NCBI GenBank assembly: GCA_029582155.1
Contig: CM055909.1
Span: 48,052,412-48,116,411, forward strand
Reading direction: 5' to 3'
Origin: Panopea generosa
Taxonomy: Eukaryota; Mollusca; Bivalvia; Adapedonta; Hiatellidae
DNA: 64,000 bases
Part shown: positions 22,501 through 28,865 of the stretch, piece after piece
How the letters are laid out: each line of letters begins with the position of its first letter
Numbering within the stretch: position 1 is the first letter of the stretch
Notes under the pieces: generated by a model
Told to the model about the DNA's origin: nothing
Databases searched by the model: none
The model's input: the letters and a program-made list of their open reading frames with translations, nothing else
Made by a program: the position numbers and the translations under genes

Positions 22501-23184
22501 AGAAACTGTAATTTTGATTGTGAAAGGGTCAACATTTATTTCTTTCCTTGTCTCTATATATATGCTAGGAGACCTGCCCATCCCCATTAAACGTTATTAT
22601 CCACTCCTTAGGCTCCTGTGGGTATAACCAGTATCCCTTGTATACCTAATACCGGGATATACCTATTACCGCTAATGCCCGTATAATAATAATCTGGGAA
22701 TACATGCCCAAAGCTCCAACTTCTGTTAGCGTCCGCATTTGTTTGCATTTCGTATCGGCAATTGTTTTTTTACTCAGCACACTTAAGTAACCTTATTACT
22801 GTTAAGTATTGATGCCATTCTTTACATGGTTGAATTTTTTTTTTTACTTCCAGTATTAGGAATGACCAGTATATATAAAAAATATGCAGCAATGTCACAT
22901 CATTAACACTTCACATAAAATCAGACGATTTAGCGTTGATTGGCCTATCTAGATTTAAAAATAAGCGTGTTAAAAGTTTTTACTGTGCATTTTGCTTTAG
23001 CTTTAATCAAGGTTGAATCGACCAAGGTCCACATTCTAAGAAATCATCTGACCAAATACCCAAGATGAAGGCTTATCTGTTATGAAAGTCGTACCAGGTT
23101 TACTTGGCGTAAGGTCTGATCCGAATAAACTGTCACAGCTGAGATCACAACTAACGTGAGGGCAATAACGAGGAAGTTTGGCAT
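1450..23184 (-). CDS. ACP2: Membrane-anchored histidine acid phosphatase (lysosomal/prostatic type), 11 exons
   Basis: Hydrolyses phosphate monoesters at acid pH; family members act in lysosomes or at the cell surface. Coding exons, 5' to 3' on the minus strand: 23104-23184, 21858-21953, 20540-20635, 18571-18729, 17378-17473, 16283-16372, 15022-15145, 10530-10618, 9176-9353, 3621-3779, 1450-1577. Every junction has GT/AG signals and matching phase, giving 1296 nt (431 residues), the usual family length. Visible in order: signal peptide, catalytic RHGDRSP (phosphate-binding, nucleophile His), the GMNQHY and WQPIPVHT family blocks, catalytic HD pair at the start of exon 9, six family-position cysteines (DCPRY, LFCE, YASC, DCSLNC, GEC), one transmembrane helix and a basic tail with YDKF, a YxxPhi sorting signal like that used by vertebrate ACP2. 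ACP2 versus prostatic ACPP orthology is undecided; the tail favours ACP2. Exons 8-11 recur at 53.9-63.1 kb. Confidence 0.93.
1627..1867 (-). repeat. SINE, family A (single-copy form of the 72-bp minisatellite unit)
   Basis: Complete minus-strand copy. The tRNA-related head at the high-coordinate end has a B-box-like sequence (reverse complement AGGTTCGAGTCCCGC). The body includes TTTCAGGTTATATATGGC, then CATATCCAGTTTTACTGGTG and CCTCAGACTAAGTCAGACTG. This is the segment amplified ~53-fold at 10841-14634. Other copies: 17993-18262, 20168-20391, 42963-43206, 52184-52428. Confidence 0.85.
1928..2105. mobile_element. Palindromic MITE, pogo/Tigger-like (family 1)
   Basis: One arm reads ...AAGCAACCACCTGTCTTAA, and the other ends GACTGGCTGCTTAAAACAGG, near-inverted termini of the form ACCTGT...TTAAGCAGCC. 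Two further copies lie at 18313-18480 and 32006-32180. No transposase. The Tigger label rests only on the CAGT..AACCTGT-like end. Confidence 0.65.
2230..2360 (-). repeat. SINE fragment, family B
   Basis: Degenerate minus-strand copy sharing GACCAGTACTGAGTTGTTTT, GAGAGACCGTGAGG and GGGATTAAACC with the cleaner copies at 9410-9575 and (plus strand) 19600-19735. Confidence 0.6.
2558..2785 (-). repeat. tRNA-like dispersed repeat (family E)
   Basis: Matches 34161-34385: CACAGACACAAGGTATGAT, TTATACTGACACCAGGTTGA and GAAGCTTCTAGTACC are shared with substitutions. It ends in a tRNA-like head (GGGGATCAAACC ... CTTTATCCCTAGAC). Confidence 0.65.
2940..3135 (-). repeat. SINE, family C
   Basis: Shares AACAAGTTCTTACAAATTAG, GTCTAGCTCAAGGACAC and GAGGATCAAACCC with copies at 15395-15585, 27440-27690 and 48524-48738. 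Minus-strand orientation, with the tRNA-like head at the high end. Confidence 0.7.
3185..3510. mobile_element. Bivalve composite repeat (pearl-like), single unit
   Basis: Contains GGCCCATAACTGTGCCAAAA, GTTTCATTCACATC, a GACGCC/GACAACGACGCC stretch and the tail CAATAGCTCTCCTTGG. This arrangement recalls non-autonomous bivalve elements with an internal unit plus microsatellite. Open frames here on both strands look like shadows of the repeat. Confidence 0.45.
3621..3779 (-). CDS. ACP2: Acid phosphatase exon 10
   Basis: 53 codons across the junctions. [19 protein letters not shown] and [10 protein letters not shown] reproduce the family's C-terminal luminal block (GCxxxCPLxxF...PxDWxxEC), so three conserved cysteines are present. 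A Ser/Pro/Asn-rich stalk ([15 protein letters not shown]) follows before the membrane exon. Phase 1 donor GTGAGT. Confidence 0.92.
3958..5427. mobile_element. Composite element with ~9 internal ~160-bp tandem units (pearl/Helitron-like), copy 1
   Basis: Starts AATATCGGTGAAACCGATGG then ATGCTCCCCAAGTG, and ends CCCCCTTTTTGGGGAGCATAA, so the outermost ATGCTCCCCAA/TTGGGGAGCAT are inverted. In between is a unit repeated about nine times at ~155-165 bp (GATGCATCCTAGCAAGTTTC, GGTTGTAGAGAAATAG, AGGGCCATAACTC). An ACGCACGCGCGC stretch precedes the tail. No coding capacity. The pearl-like label comes from the architecture: tandem core, microsatellite, fixed tail. Confidence 0.7.
5428..6549. mobile_element. 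Composite pearl/Helitron-like element with ~7 internal units, copy 2
   Basis: Follows the previous element with no gap and in the same orientation. Starts AATATCGGTTCCACCAATGG, carries about seven ~155-bp units, then GGACAGACGCACAGACGG (tetranucleotide microsatellite) and the tail GCTTCCCCCATTTGGGAAGC. Open frames here (e.g. 5975-6358 minus) are repeat shadows. Confidence 0.7.
6550..9175. other. Intron 9 remainder of the acid phosphatase gene
   Basis: AT-rich and mostly featureless. 6800-6900 is a family-B SINE fragment (GGAGATCAAACCCACAAACC, GTGAGCAGCCAGCAC). Short open frames around 8230-8594 lack coding character. Confidence 0.5.
9176..9353 (-). CDS. ACP2: Acid phosphatase exon 9 (catalytic HD)
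   Basis: 59 codons plus one base. It starts [17 protein letters not shown], where His-Asp is the catalytic pair and Asp the proton donor, and continues [13 protein letters not shown], like the family's PYASCHLTEL. This copy reads [10 protein letters not shown], whereas the second copy at 61700-61877 reads NLFYKNETES, closer to the family's YYRNET. The change comes from two offsetting homopolymer differences, so this copy probably carries base-call errors. Confidence 0.93.
9410..9575 (-). repeat. SINE, family B (tRNA-derived)
   Basis: The reverse complement begins CGGGGCGATAGTCTAATGGA (A-box-like) and has GGGGGTTCGATCCCC (B-box), then a body ending ACTGGTTCTACCCAGGAAGC. Near-complete. Plus-strand relative at 19600-19735. 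Confidence 0.8.
9576..10529. other. Intron 8 of the acid phosphatase gene
   Basis: AT-rich. A 64-codon open frame at 10236-10430 (minus) has no recognisable domain. Its upstream side differs by one base from the second copy (CCATTTTCC versus CCATTTCC). Confidence 0.4.
10530..10618 (-). CDS. ACP2: Acid phosphatase exon 8
   Basis: [20 protein letters not shown] then [10 protein letters not shown], equivalent to the segment leading to the K(L)xMYSAHD motif. Exon 8 ends exactly before the catalytic HD. NAT is a glycosylation sequon. Donor GTAAGT, phase 0. Confidence 0.9.
10792..14786 (-). mobile_element. Family-A SINE hugely expanded from inside
   Basis: The low-coordinate end is the SINE 3' end (AATAGGATTTAACACCATT). 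The high-coordinate end is its tRNA-like head (14636-14786: GCAGAACCATCGTCC, CAAGTAACTGGC, GACTTGAACC, CCGGCCACTGAGG). Everything between is the 72-bp array. So one SINE insertion in intron 7 grew from ~240 bp to ~4 kb. Confidence 0.8.
10841..14634. repeat. 72-bp minisatellite, ~53 units
   Basis: Unit core ATATCCAGTTTTACTGGTGG, then AGGAAGACCTCAGACAGAGT, CAGACGTACATGTATTTCAG and GTTATATATGAC. Because 72 is divisible by 3 and the unit lacks stops in two plus frames, it produces false open frames of 758, 391 and 338 codons. Variants are clustered: TATGTGAC units from ~11057 to ~12190, GGAGGGAGAC units mainly 13100-13660 and after ~14040, GACATACATG units ~13416-13705 and ~14138-14360. A few indels break the register (~11383, ~11827, ~13092, ~14253). 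Confidence 0.95.
14787..15021. other. Intron 7, proximal part
   Basis: AT-rich; nothing recognised. Confidence 0.5.
15022..15145 (-). CDS. ACP2: Acid phosphatase exon 7
   Basis: 41 codons plus one base, from [12 protein letters not shown] to MSKLKG(G). HNMKLADW matches the family's HNFTLPSW, and KLKGG matches RLQGG. It ends in phase 1, which exon 8 accepts. Confidence 0.92.
15395..15585 (-). repeat. SINE, family C (degenerate)
   Basis: Shares TTAAACTTATTTAATTTACT, TGTGAAACAAG, GACACCACAAATAGAGGATC and ATGCTCTACCACT with the family-C copy at 48524-48738. Confidence 0.65.
15906..16157. mobile_element. piggyBac-like MITE with TTAA ends and a long internal hairpin
   Basis: Flanked by TTAA at both ends, with inverted termini TTAACCCTTTACTTCATA / TTAACCTTTACTCCATAGA (second read on the minus strand). 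Internal: a 25-bp ATATAGACACC(T)TTGGACACC motif about three times, then a hairpin at 16051-16117 with ~33-nt arms and one mismatch (arm GAAAACAGTGCAGGAAG...). No transposase. Confidence 0.75.
16283..16372 (-). CDS. ACP2: Acid phosphatase exon 6
   Basis: 30 codons from [18 protein letters not shown] to [17 protein letters not shown] aligns with the family's IWxxYDPLYCE, so the disulfide cysteine is kept. NHNNIS contains an N-glycosylation sequon. Phase 0 at both ends. Confidence 0.88.
16373..17377. other. Intron 5 of the acid phosphatase gene
   Basis: AT-rich. Two short related segments near 16665-16690 and 16740-16770 (AAATTGTAAATGTAAT / AACTGTAAATGTAATTT, each followed by AAAGTATTCAAG). Otherwise nothing recognised. 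Confidence 0.4.
17378..17473 (-). CDS. ACP2: Acid phosphatase exon 5
   Basis: 32 codons beginning [15 protein letters not shown], equivalent to the family's CPRF/CPRY cysteine segment, and ending in the charged stretch KEEKENK. Donor GTTAGT, phase 0. Confidence 0.88.
17993..18262 (+). repeat. SINE, family A, plus strand, with A-rich tail
   Basis: Head GGGGGCCTCCGTGGTCAAG, B-box-like GGGTTTGAGCCC, body ending GGTGTCGAACCCCAATG and an (AAAT)n tail. It shows the family's 5'-to-3' order: tRNA-like head, body with the minisatellite segment, simple tail. Confidence 0.8.
18313..18480. mobile_element. Palindromic MITE, family 1 (right end decayed)
   Basis: ACAGTAAAACCTGTGTAAAA, AAGCAGCCACTTGTCTTAAG and GGGCCACTTTTGCTCCTTCC match the copies at 1928 and 32006. 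The right inverted end is reduced to TTGACTAACTGC. Confidence 0.65.
18571..18729 (-). CDS. ACP2: Acid phosphatase exon 4
   Basis: 53 codons with [21 protein letters not shown] and [13 protein letters not shown]. The DxDRxLMSA block carries the second active-site arginine, and WQPIPVHT is near-invariant in the family. Donor GTAAGT, phase 0. Confidence 0.95.
18730..19600. other. Intron 3, distal part
   Basis: AT-rich. 18880-18925 loosely resembles the inner part of MITE family 3 (GGCAGGTAGGAGTGCTTAG). Nothing else recognised. Confidence 0.35.
19600..19735 (+). repeat. SINE, family B, plus strand
   Basis: AGTGTAATGGATATAGTGTT (A-box-like), GGTTGCGGGTTCGATCCCC (B-box) and ACTCAGTACTGGTTCTACC. 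Reverse-complement match to 9410-9575. Confidence 0.8.
19870..20010 (+). repeat. SINE fragment, family C
   Basis: GTTATGTGCAGTGTCCTTGA, GCAAGACACTT, TTGGTTTTACCCATGAAGAC and a GATTTATTTAAG end, matching the body of the family-C copy at 27440-27690. Head missing. Confidence 0.55.
20168..20391 (-). repeat. SINE, family A
   Basis: AATGGGGTTTAACGCCACTT, TCAGGTTATATATATATGAC, GTTTTATTGGTGGAGG, CGCAAGTAATTGGC, then a decayed tRNA-like head (GAATCAAACCTATGACC ... CCTTAGACCACTCTGCC). Confidence 0.8.
20540..20635 (-). CDS. ACP2: Acid phosphatase exon 3
   Basis: 32 codons, [17 protein letters not shown] and onward to YKQEE, matching the family block GMxQHYxLGxxxRKRY...SYK. Donor GTGAAC, phase 0. Confidence 0.93.
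20636..21857. other. Intron 2 of the acid phosphatase gene
   Basis: AT-rich, no repeat family recognised. Short overlapping opposite frames at 21510-21720 look non-coding. Confidence 0.35.
21858..21953 (-). CDS. ACP2: Acid phosphatase exon 2 (RHGDRSP active site)
   Basis: 32 codons starting VFRHGDRSP, the histidine acid phosphatase signature with the nucleophilic His and phosphate-binding Arg residues. It continues with [20 protein letters not shown], close to the vertebrate block FPTDP...WPQGFGQLT. Phase 0 at both ends. Confidence 0.95.
21954..23103. other. Intron 1 of the acid phosphatase gene
   Basis: AT-rich. 22600-22700 has imperfect repeats of CCxxTATACCTAxTACC. No gene or named element recognised. 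Confidence 0.35.
23104..23184 (-). CDS. ACP2: Acid phosphatase exon 1 (start codon, signal peptide)
   Basis: 27 codons beginning [17 protein letters not shown], a typical cleavable signal peptide, then YSDQTLRQ. It ends in phase 0 at a GTAAAC donor. The ATG sits in GGAAAATGC. It is the only signal-peptide ATG that joins in frame to exon 2. Confidence 0.85.
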
Positions 23185-23491
23185 TTTCCTTCCGTTTTCA
23201 CCAACCGTTTTTCAGGTAATGACCAAGCCTATATGCACGGTAGTAGTGTAAATAATCATTTCAGGTATAAATGACTATACACACGTCAGCTGTGTATATA
23301 ATTCGTTTCAGAGAAAAGTAAAAAAAACGTCGTTGCTCTATTCAAAGAATTTGAGAGAAAGCTTCTTCTAAAATTCCTTGCTCTATTTAAGATTTTACAT
23401 ATCGCTATATATACATATCTATCTGTATCTGTATCTGTATAATACGTAGAAGATCCCAATACTGGTATATAACTACGGATAGTGTGCACGC
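23185..23491 (-). promoter_or_regulatory. Probable promoter and 5' UTR of the acid phosphatase gene
   Basis: About 300 bases between the start codon and the 3' end of a LINE fragment. On the minus strand there are a CAGCTG E-box and AT-rich TATA-like strings (TATATAC, TTTATACC near 23265). Assigned by position; no element is proven. Confidence 0.3.
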
Positions 23492-24135
23492 TTAGTAACA
23501 GTTCAGGAGGCTGGTCTTAAAGGCCTCAACTGTCTTGGCGCTGGTAGTGCTCTCCTCTAATTGGTTCCACTTAACCACAGTTCTCACAAAGAAAGAGTTT
23601 TTTAATTGTTTGGTATTGACACTTGATATAATGAAACAGTTGGAATGCTTGTTAATTTGGTTTTCTAGAATGTTTTTTGTTTCAAAGTTAGCAAATGTAA
23701 CCTGTTTGATCTTACGCTTAGGTTTCTGCTCGACTAGAAGATCACAGGTGTCCACTGCCGGCACCATACCCCCGCGATGTTGAACAGGTAGGTCAGCCTG
23801 TTGATCTCACGGCGCTGTTGGAGAGTTGGTAAGTCAATGAAGCCTGCTGCTCGTCGCTGTATTTTCTCGATGGTGTTAATGTCTTTAGAGAGGTAGGGAT
23901 CCCAGACAGAGGATCCATATTCCAATGTTGAGCGGACGAGAGATATGTAGGCTACCATCCTGCATTCTTGAGGGCAGTTCCTGAGGTTGCGATGTAGGAA
24001 ACCTAGGGTGCAGTTGGCTTTCTTGCAAATGTTCGATATGTGGACGCCCCACTGAATGTCTTCGGCTACGGTGACTCCAAGGTAAGGATTACAGGGTACT
24101 TGTTGTAGACGGGTACTTATCACAGACGTTCCTTT
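23492..24135 (-). pseudogene. LINE reverse transcriptase C-terminal fragment A
   Basis: Minus-strand frames read NPYLGVTVAEDIQWGVHIS, CTLGFLHRNLRNCP, RSTLEYGSSVWDPY, IEKIQRRAAGF and, after a one-base shift near 23750, FFVRTVVKWNQLEESTTSA. This is the typical C-terminal half of jockey/CR1-class LINE polymerases, downstream of the catalytic box. It is 5'-truncated and ends ~300 bp from the acid phosphatase start codon. Confidence 0.8.
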
Positions 24136-24340
24136 AAAACCAAGATGTCAATAATCAGCAATACATTTTGTTTGTAACTCCATAAACGACTTTTCTTCTT
24201 CTTCTTCTTCTTCTTCTTCCAAATAATGAACTGAGATCTTTCCAGATCGTAAATATTTCAGAGATTAAAACATATCATGGTGATGGCAAACAGCATTTTC
24301 AAGTGTCTATTTACAATTTAAAAGTATGTAAAATCTCTTC
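24136..24340. repeat. Spacer with (TTC)n microsatellite
   Basis: About nine TTC units at 24191-24220, between the two LINE fragments. Confidence 0.7.
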
Positions 24341-25567
24341 CAGTTCGGTCAGACAGATCATACCCGAAGGAGAGATCTGAACTCGTCCAGTGAGATGGCA
24401 GACACTACTCTGGATGGGAGATGGTTCCAGTCCTTTACTGTCCTGGGGAAGAAGGAGTTGGAATATGTGCCGTCTTGAATTCTCTCCTGGTAGAAACTGT
24501 TTTGCCCTCGGGTACGACTATCGCCATTGGGTAGGTATCGGTTGTTTGGGATGTCTACTAGGCCTTGTTGAATTTTATACAATTTGAAAGTCTGTTTGCT
24601 TTCCTCCTGGCTTCTAACGGTTCCCAGTTTAGGTCCTTTACCATTTTCGTGACACACCCTAAGGTTTTAATAATTGCTGTGGTAGTCGTTTAAGACATAA
24701 CGTGCAGCATACCTTTGAATTGCCTCCAGGGCCTTGATGCTTGTTTGGTTAGAAGTGTCCCAAACAGAGGATGCATACTCCAGTGATGATCTAACACTTG
24801 CAGTGTATGTGGCTGATTTTATTGGAGGTGTGCATTCTCTGGGGTTCCTTCTGATGAAATCAAGGGTTTTGTTTCCTTTACAAACCTCATTTTGGATGTG
24901 CCTGTCCCATTGAAAGTTGTTTGCAATTGTCACTCCAAGGTTTTTACTTGCTTCTTCCACTTTCAAGGTGTGGCCATTCAGCTTGTAGTTGGTGTGTAAG
25001 TCTCTCTTTCTGTTCTTTGCGACAATTTGTAGCACTGTGCATTTGGAGGGATTGAAGCTCATCTGCAAGGTTTCTTCTCAGGTTTCAAGGGCTGTAAGGT
25101 CTTTCTGGAGAAGGTCAGAGTCTATAATACTTCCACTATTTTAAAGAGTAGAGTGTCATCGGCGAAGAACTTCGACTGTGAGGAGTGTATGCAGTCAGGG
25201 AGGTCATTTGTGAATGCCAGGAAGAGTAGGGAGCCAAGCCAAGGACTGTTCCCTGAGGTACTCTGGACATAACCTGGGCTGTTTCTGATTTCACTCCATC
25301 GAGTATAACTTGCTCATGCCTAATGCTGTGGAAAGAGCGGATCATTTTTTTTGTATGGTCTCTTACTCCGTTGTAGTCAAGTTTGTCGAGTAATGTTTCA
25401 TGTGGCACATATCGAATGCTTTCGCAAAATCAAGCAGGATTACATCGACTTGTTTACTTTTGGCTATTGAAGAGGCAATTTCTTGTATAGTTGAGATCAG
25501 TTGTGTCTCACATGAACGTCGTTTGCAGAATCCGTGTTGATTATCACATAAGATCTTTCGTATAAAA
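24341..25567 (-). pseudogene. LINE reverse transcriptase fragment B (palm to C-terminus)
   Basis: Minus strand from 25565: NQHGFCKRRSCETQLI, VDVILLDFAKAFD (palm motif), a one-base shift, VPHETLLDKL, RVPQGTVLG, another shift, KFFADDTLLF (FADD catalytic box), then MSFNPSKCTVLQI, NLGVTIANNFQWDRHI, RSSLEYASSVWDT, a stop, and SFFPRTVKDWNHLPSRVV. Several frameshifts and stops make it inactive. It is a different copy from fragment A but the same class (jockey/CR1-like). Confidence 0.85.
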
Positions 25568-25691
25568 TATTATGGCGGTTCCTTTAAAACAAAAAATGAG
25601 TTGTCAATAAATACATATATATCTCTGTACATATCTTGCAACACACATTCAACTAGGAGAACTGTTTTAAAAACAATTTTATACATAAAAC

Positions 25692-26162
25692 CAAGGATAT
25701 AGCCAGTAACTGAGAGCCAAACCATGTAGACTGTAAGCAAACATGTAGATATAACCAGTGACTGAGAGCCAAACCATACAGACTGTAAGCAAACATGTAG
25801 ATATAGCCAGTGACTGAGAGCCAAACCATATGGACTGTAAGCAAACATGTATATATAGCCAGTGACTGAGAGCCAAACCATGTAGACTGTAAGCAAACAT
25901 GTAGATATAGCCAATGACTGAGAGCCAAACCATACAGACTGTAAGCAAACATGTAGATATAGCCAGTGACTGAGAGCCAAACCATGTGGACTTTAAGCAA
26001 ACTGTAGATATAGCCAGTGACTGAGAGCCAAACCATGTAGACTGTAACCAAACATGTAGATATAACCAGTGACTGAGAGGCAAACCATATAGACTGTAAG
26101 CAAACATGTAGACATAACCAGTGACCGAGAGCCAAACCATATAGACTGAGAGCCAAACCACG
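25692..26162. repeat. ~52-bp minisatellite, ~9 units
   Basis: Unit CTGTAAGCAAACATGTAGAT, ATAGCCAGTGACTGAGAGCC, AAACCATGTAGA. Because 52 is not a multiple of 3, the three overlapping minus-strand frames of 136-183 codons rotate through the repeat and are artefacts. Degenerate relatives of the GACTGAGAGCCAAACCA core occur at 28725-28860 and 30425-30745. Confidence 0.9.
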
Positions 26163-27012
26163 TGTCTTGTTACATCAGCCTTACACCAATTACACCAACT
26201 ACATCTGAAAACATGCCTGAAATATAGCAAGGAGTTATAAATAAGTCATTGAATATAGGTTACACATGTTACATCAGCCTTACAACAATTACATCTATTG
26301 CAGCTGGGTCAACATTCAAACTCGTACCTGAAATACAGGGTATTGGTGTTTCAGTCTAAAACAGTTACACTAGCTACATCTTAGTCTACATTTATGCTTG
26401 AAAACAGGTTACAGATATACATCAGCCTAACAACAGTTACACTAGCTACATCTGAGTCTACATTTATGGCTGAAATAGAGGATACAACTGTTACATTAAC
26501 CTAACAACAGCTGCATTAGCTATAGCTCGAGTTACATTCATACCTGGAATATAGATTACAAATGTTACATCAACCTTACAACAGTTGCATTAGCTTTAGC
26601 TCGGACTACATGCATACCTGAAATATAGATTACAAATATCACATCAGCCTACCAACAGTTGCATTAGCTAAAGTTTGGAGTACATTTATACCTGAATATA
26701 GATGACAATTGTTACATCCGTCTAACAACAGTTGCTTTAGCTACAGCTCGGACTACATTTATACCTGAAATATAGATTACAAATGTTACATCAGCCTAAT
26801 AACAGTTGCATTAGCTAAAGTTCGGATTACATTTATACCTGAATATAGATTACATTTGTTACATCCGCCTAACAACAGTTGCATTAGCTACAGCTCGGAC
26901 TACATATATACCTGAAATATAGGTTACAAATGTTACATCAGCCTAACAACAGTTGCATTAGGTACATCTTGGCCATTCATGGCTAAAATGTAGATTACAA
27001 ATGTAACATCGT
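26163..27012. repeat. ~74-bp minisatellite, ~11 units
   Basis: Unit ACATCAGCCTAACAACAGTT, GCATTAGCTACAGCTCGGAC, TACATTTATACCTGAAATAT, AGATTACAAATGTT. It abuts the 52-bp array directly. The first units (26170-26400) are more diverged and longer (~99 bp spacing). Confidence 0.88.
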
Positions 27013-27439
27013 AAGGCTCTGTACTAAAGTGCATTGCTATTTATACACAAATACTTGTTTGTATATTTGTTAGTTAAGTGGATAACTGGTGGCAGATATA
27101 GGCCACCATAAAAATAATATGTATATGATTCATACATTTTCTACATTCAAAAGTTATTAATATATCGGCAGGTACTTAAATATTTGTTCCCATTGATGTC
27201 TAAGGGCTCCGTCCAAAACCCTTTCAGGGGCTGAAACTTGATTGGTTGGCTGTATATTTTTTAATCTATGCACATTAATATATACCTCGTTAGAATGAAC
27301 TTGACCTACATGTCTTTCTTCAGTATTTTGTACTAAACGTTGCTTAATAGATGTATTGTATATAGCAGAAAATTTAGTGGATATGCTCCAACACCGGGTG
27401 GGAGGCGTTTGTACATAGCAAAACTCAACAAGAGCGCCG
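27013..27439. other. Unassigned AT-rich spacer
   Basis: No gene or repeat recognised. The open frame 27340-27537 runs into the following SINE and is not supported. Confidence 0.4.
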
Positions 27440-27690
27440 AAGACTCATTAGCGCGTGGCCTAGTGGTAGAGATTCGAACCTATGATCGGAAGGCCGTGGG
27501 TTCGATCATTACCCACGTCTATGTGTGGTGTCCTTGAGCAAGATACTTTTTCCCCGCTTAGAACTGGTTCTGCACAGAAAGAGTTCGAACGTGATTTGTC
27601 TGAGTGAAAGAATTTGTTTCACAATTTAAGTAAGCCATGATGAATACGTTCAAATTTGATAATCTAGCAATTAATTTATAATGGCATAAT
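27440..27690 (+). repeat. SINE, family C, plus strand
   Basis: GCGTGGCCTAGTGGTAGAG (A-box-like), CGTGGGTTCGATCATTACCC (B-box-like), GTGGTGTCCTTGAGCAAGAT, AACTGGTTCTGCACAG and ATTTGTTTCACAATTTAAG. The most complete family-C copy in the window. Confidence 0.75.
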
Positions 27691-27816
27691 CACTCAGCTA
27701 CTGCAGCTTATGTATACAATAAACTGACTGAACTAGAACTGATTTGTCCATGTTCTTTAACAACTTCAACCGCTGTCTCCACATTTACATGTCACGAAAT
27801 AAAGTCATCAGAATAA

Positions 27817-28038
27817 ATGGAACACTTTTGTAGATTAATTGTTTGTCTTATTTTTTTAATTACAGAAATAAAATGTAAATCAGAAAAAAATGAGAATATA
27901 ATGATTTTCACATCAATTTCTGTGGGAAATTCTGTATTAACTATTATAAATTGTTATCATAATAAAACATGTACAAAGTCGTTTTATTCCTTGAAAAGGT
28001 CTGAGGAAAAAATGATCATTTTGAGAATCGTTAAGTAG
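27817..28038 (+). CDS. Unrecognised 73-codon frame with a signal peptide
   Basis: Starts MEHFCRLIVCLIFLITEIKC, a good secretory signal by eye, then a short segment with two cysteines around an N-glycosylation sequon (NCYHNKTC) and a charged end, then a stop. It could be a small secreted peptide, a first exon of a secreted or immunoglobulin-like protein, or chance in AT-rich DNA. No neighbouring exon seen. Confidence 0.25.
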   Translation: MEHFCRLIVCLIFLITEIKCKSEKNENIMIFTSISVGNSVLTIINCYHNKTCTKSFYSLKRSEEKMIILRIVK

Positions 28039-28264
28039 AAACCGGATTTTATTCCACATGTTCTCTTTTCTATTATATATATATATCGAATACACGCACA
28101 GCTTGCACTGAAGAAAATAGTTTGTGTGACCAAGATCACAACATACTAAACATAATTATAATTCGAATCTATAAAACTTGTGTATAATTGTCAAACTGTT
28201 TTAAAACATATAAATTGGATCATTTTTAAATTAATACTTTAATAAAAAAAAATTAAAAAAAATT
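28039..28264. other. AT-rich spacer
   Basis: An (AT)n run near 28075; nothing else recognised. Confidence 0.4.
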
Positions 28265-28345
28265 CTCTTTTTTGTCCTGACTGCGGTTTGAACACACGAC
28301 TTCTGGGTTGACAATTTAGATGCTTAGACCACTGGCGAAGCACCT
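28265..28345 (-). repeat. tRNA-like SINE head fragment
   Basis: TGCGGTTTGAACACACGACT and GATGCTTAGACCACTGGCGA read as a B-box and A-box on the minus strand. Body absent or decayed. Confidence 0.45.
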
Positions 28346-28865
28346 TAATTTAAAATCGTCATTAACGTGAGGTCGACCCATCTCATTTTGATGTGGCTGT
28401 CTGACATTAGCTTAAATCACCGATCGTTGAGGATTAAGCATCTTTGTCTGACATCTTGCTATCTTTCATAAATCTACTTATGCATGACAGATATACTTTA
28501 CGTGTTTCTGACATGTTTCTACTCCTTGTTCTCTTTGTAGATGTTCGTGCAAAGTGTCTAGCTTTCTGCTCTATTCTATATCCCATAATGTTTTAGTTCT
28601 ATACACTCATTTCATTTTCTCTTTTCAAACTGTTGATGTTTACTAGTGTATACATATAGGATTGGTCAATTGCCTTCTTTACTCAAGCCCGCTATCGTGG
28701 CTGTTTTCTCTTAATATTCCATGTAGATATATAGAGAACCAAACAATAAAGATGAAGACTGAGAACCAAACAATGTAGATACAAAATGAAAGCCAACAAT
28801 GTAGATACAGACAGAGAGCAAACAATGCAGATATAGACAGAAATATGGACCGCCAAACACGACTT
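28346..28865. repeat. Spacer with degenerate relatives of the 52-bp array
   Basis: 28346-28720: nothing recognised. 28725-28860: short units such as TGTAGATATATAGAGAACCA and GACTGAGAACCAAACAATGT, resembling the core of the 25.7-26.2 kb minisatellite. Confidence 0.5.

Noticed and set aside
25570-26230. Three overlapping minus frames (136-183 codons) rich in WLSVTGYIYMF
   Set aside because: A 52-bp repeat rotates through all frames; the hydrophobic look comes from the unit's composition.
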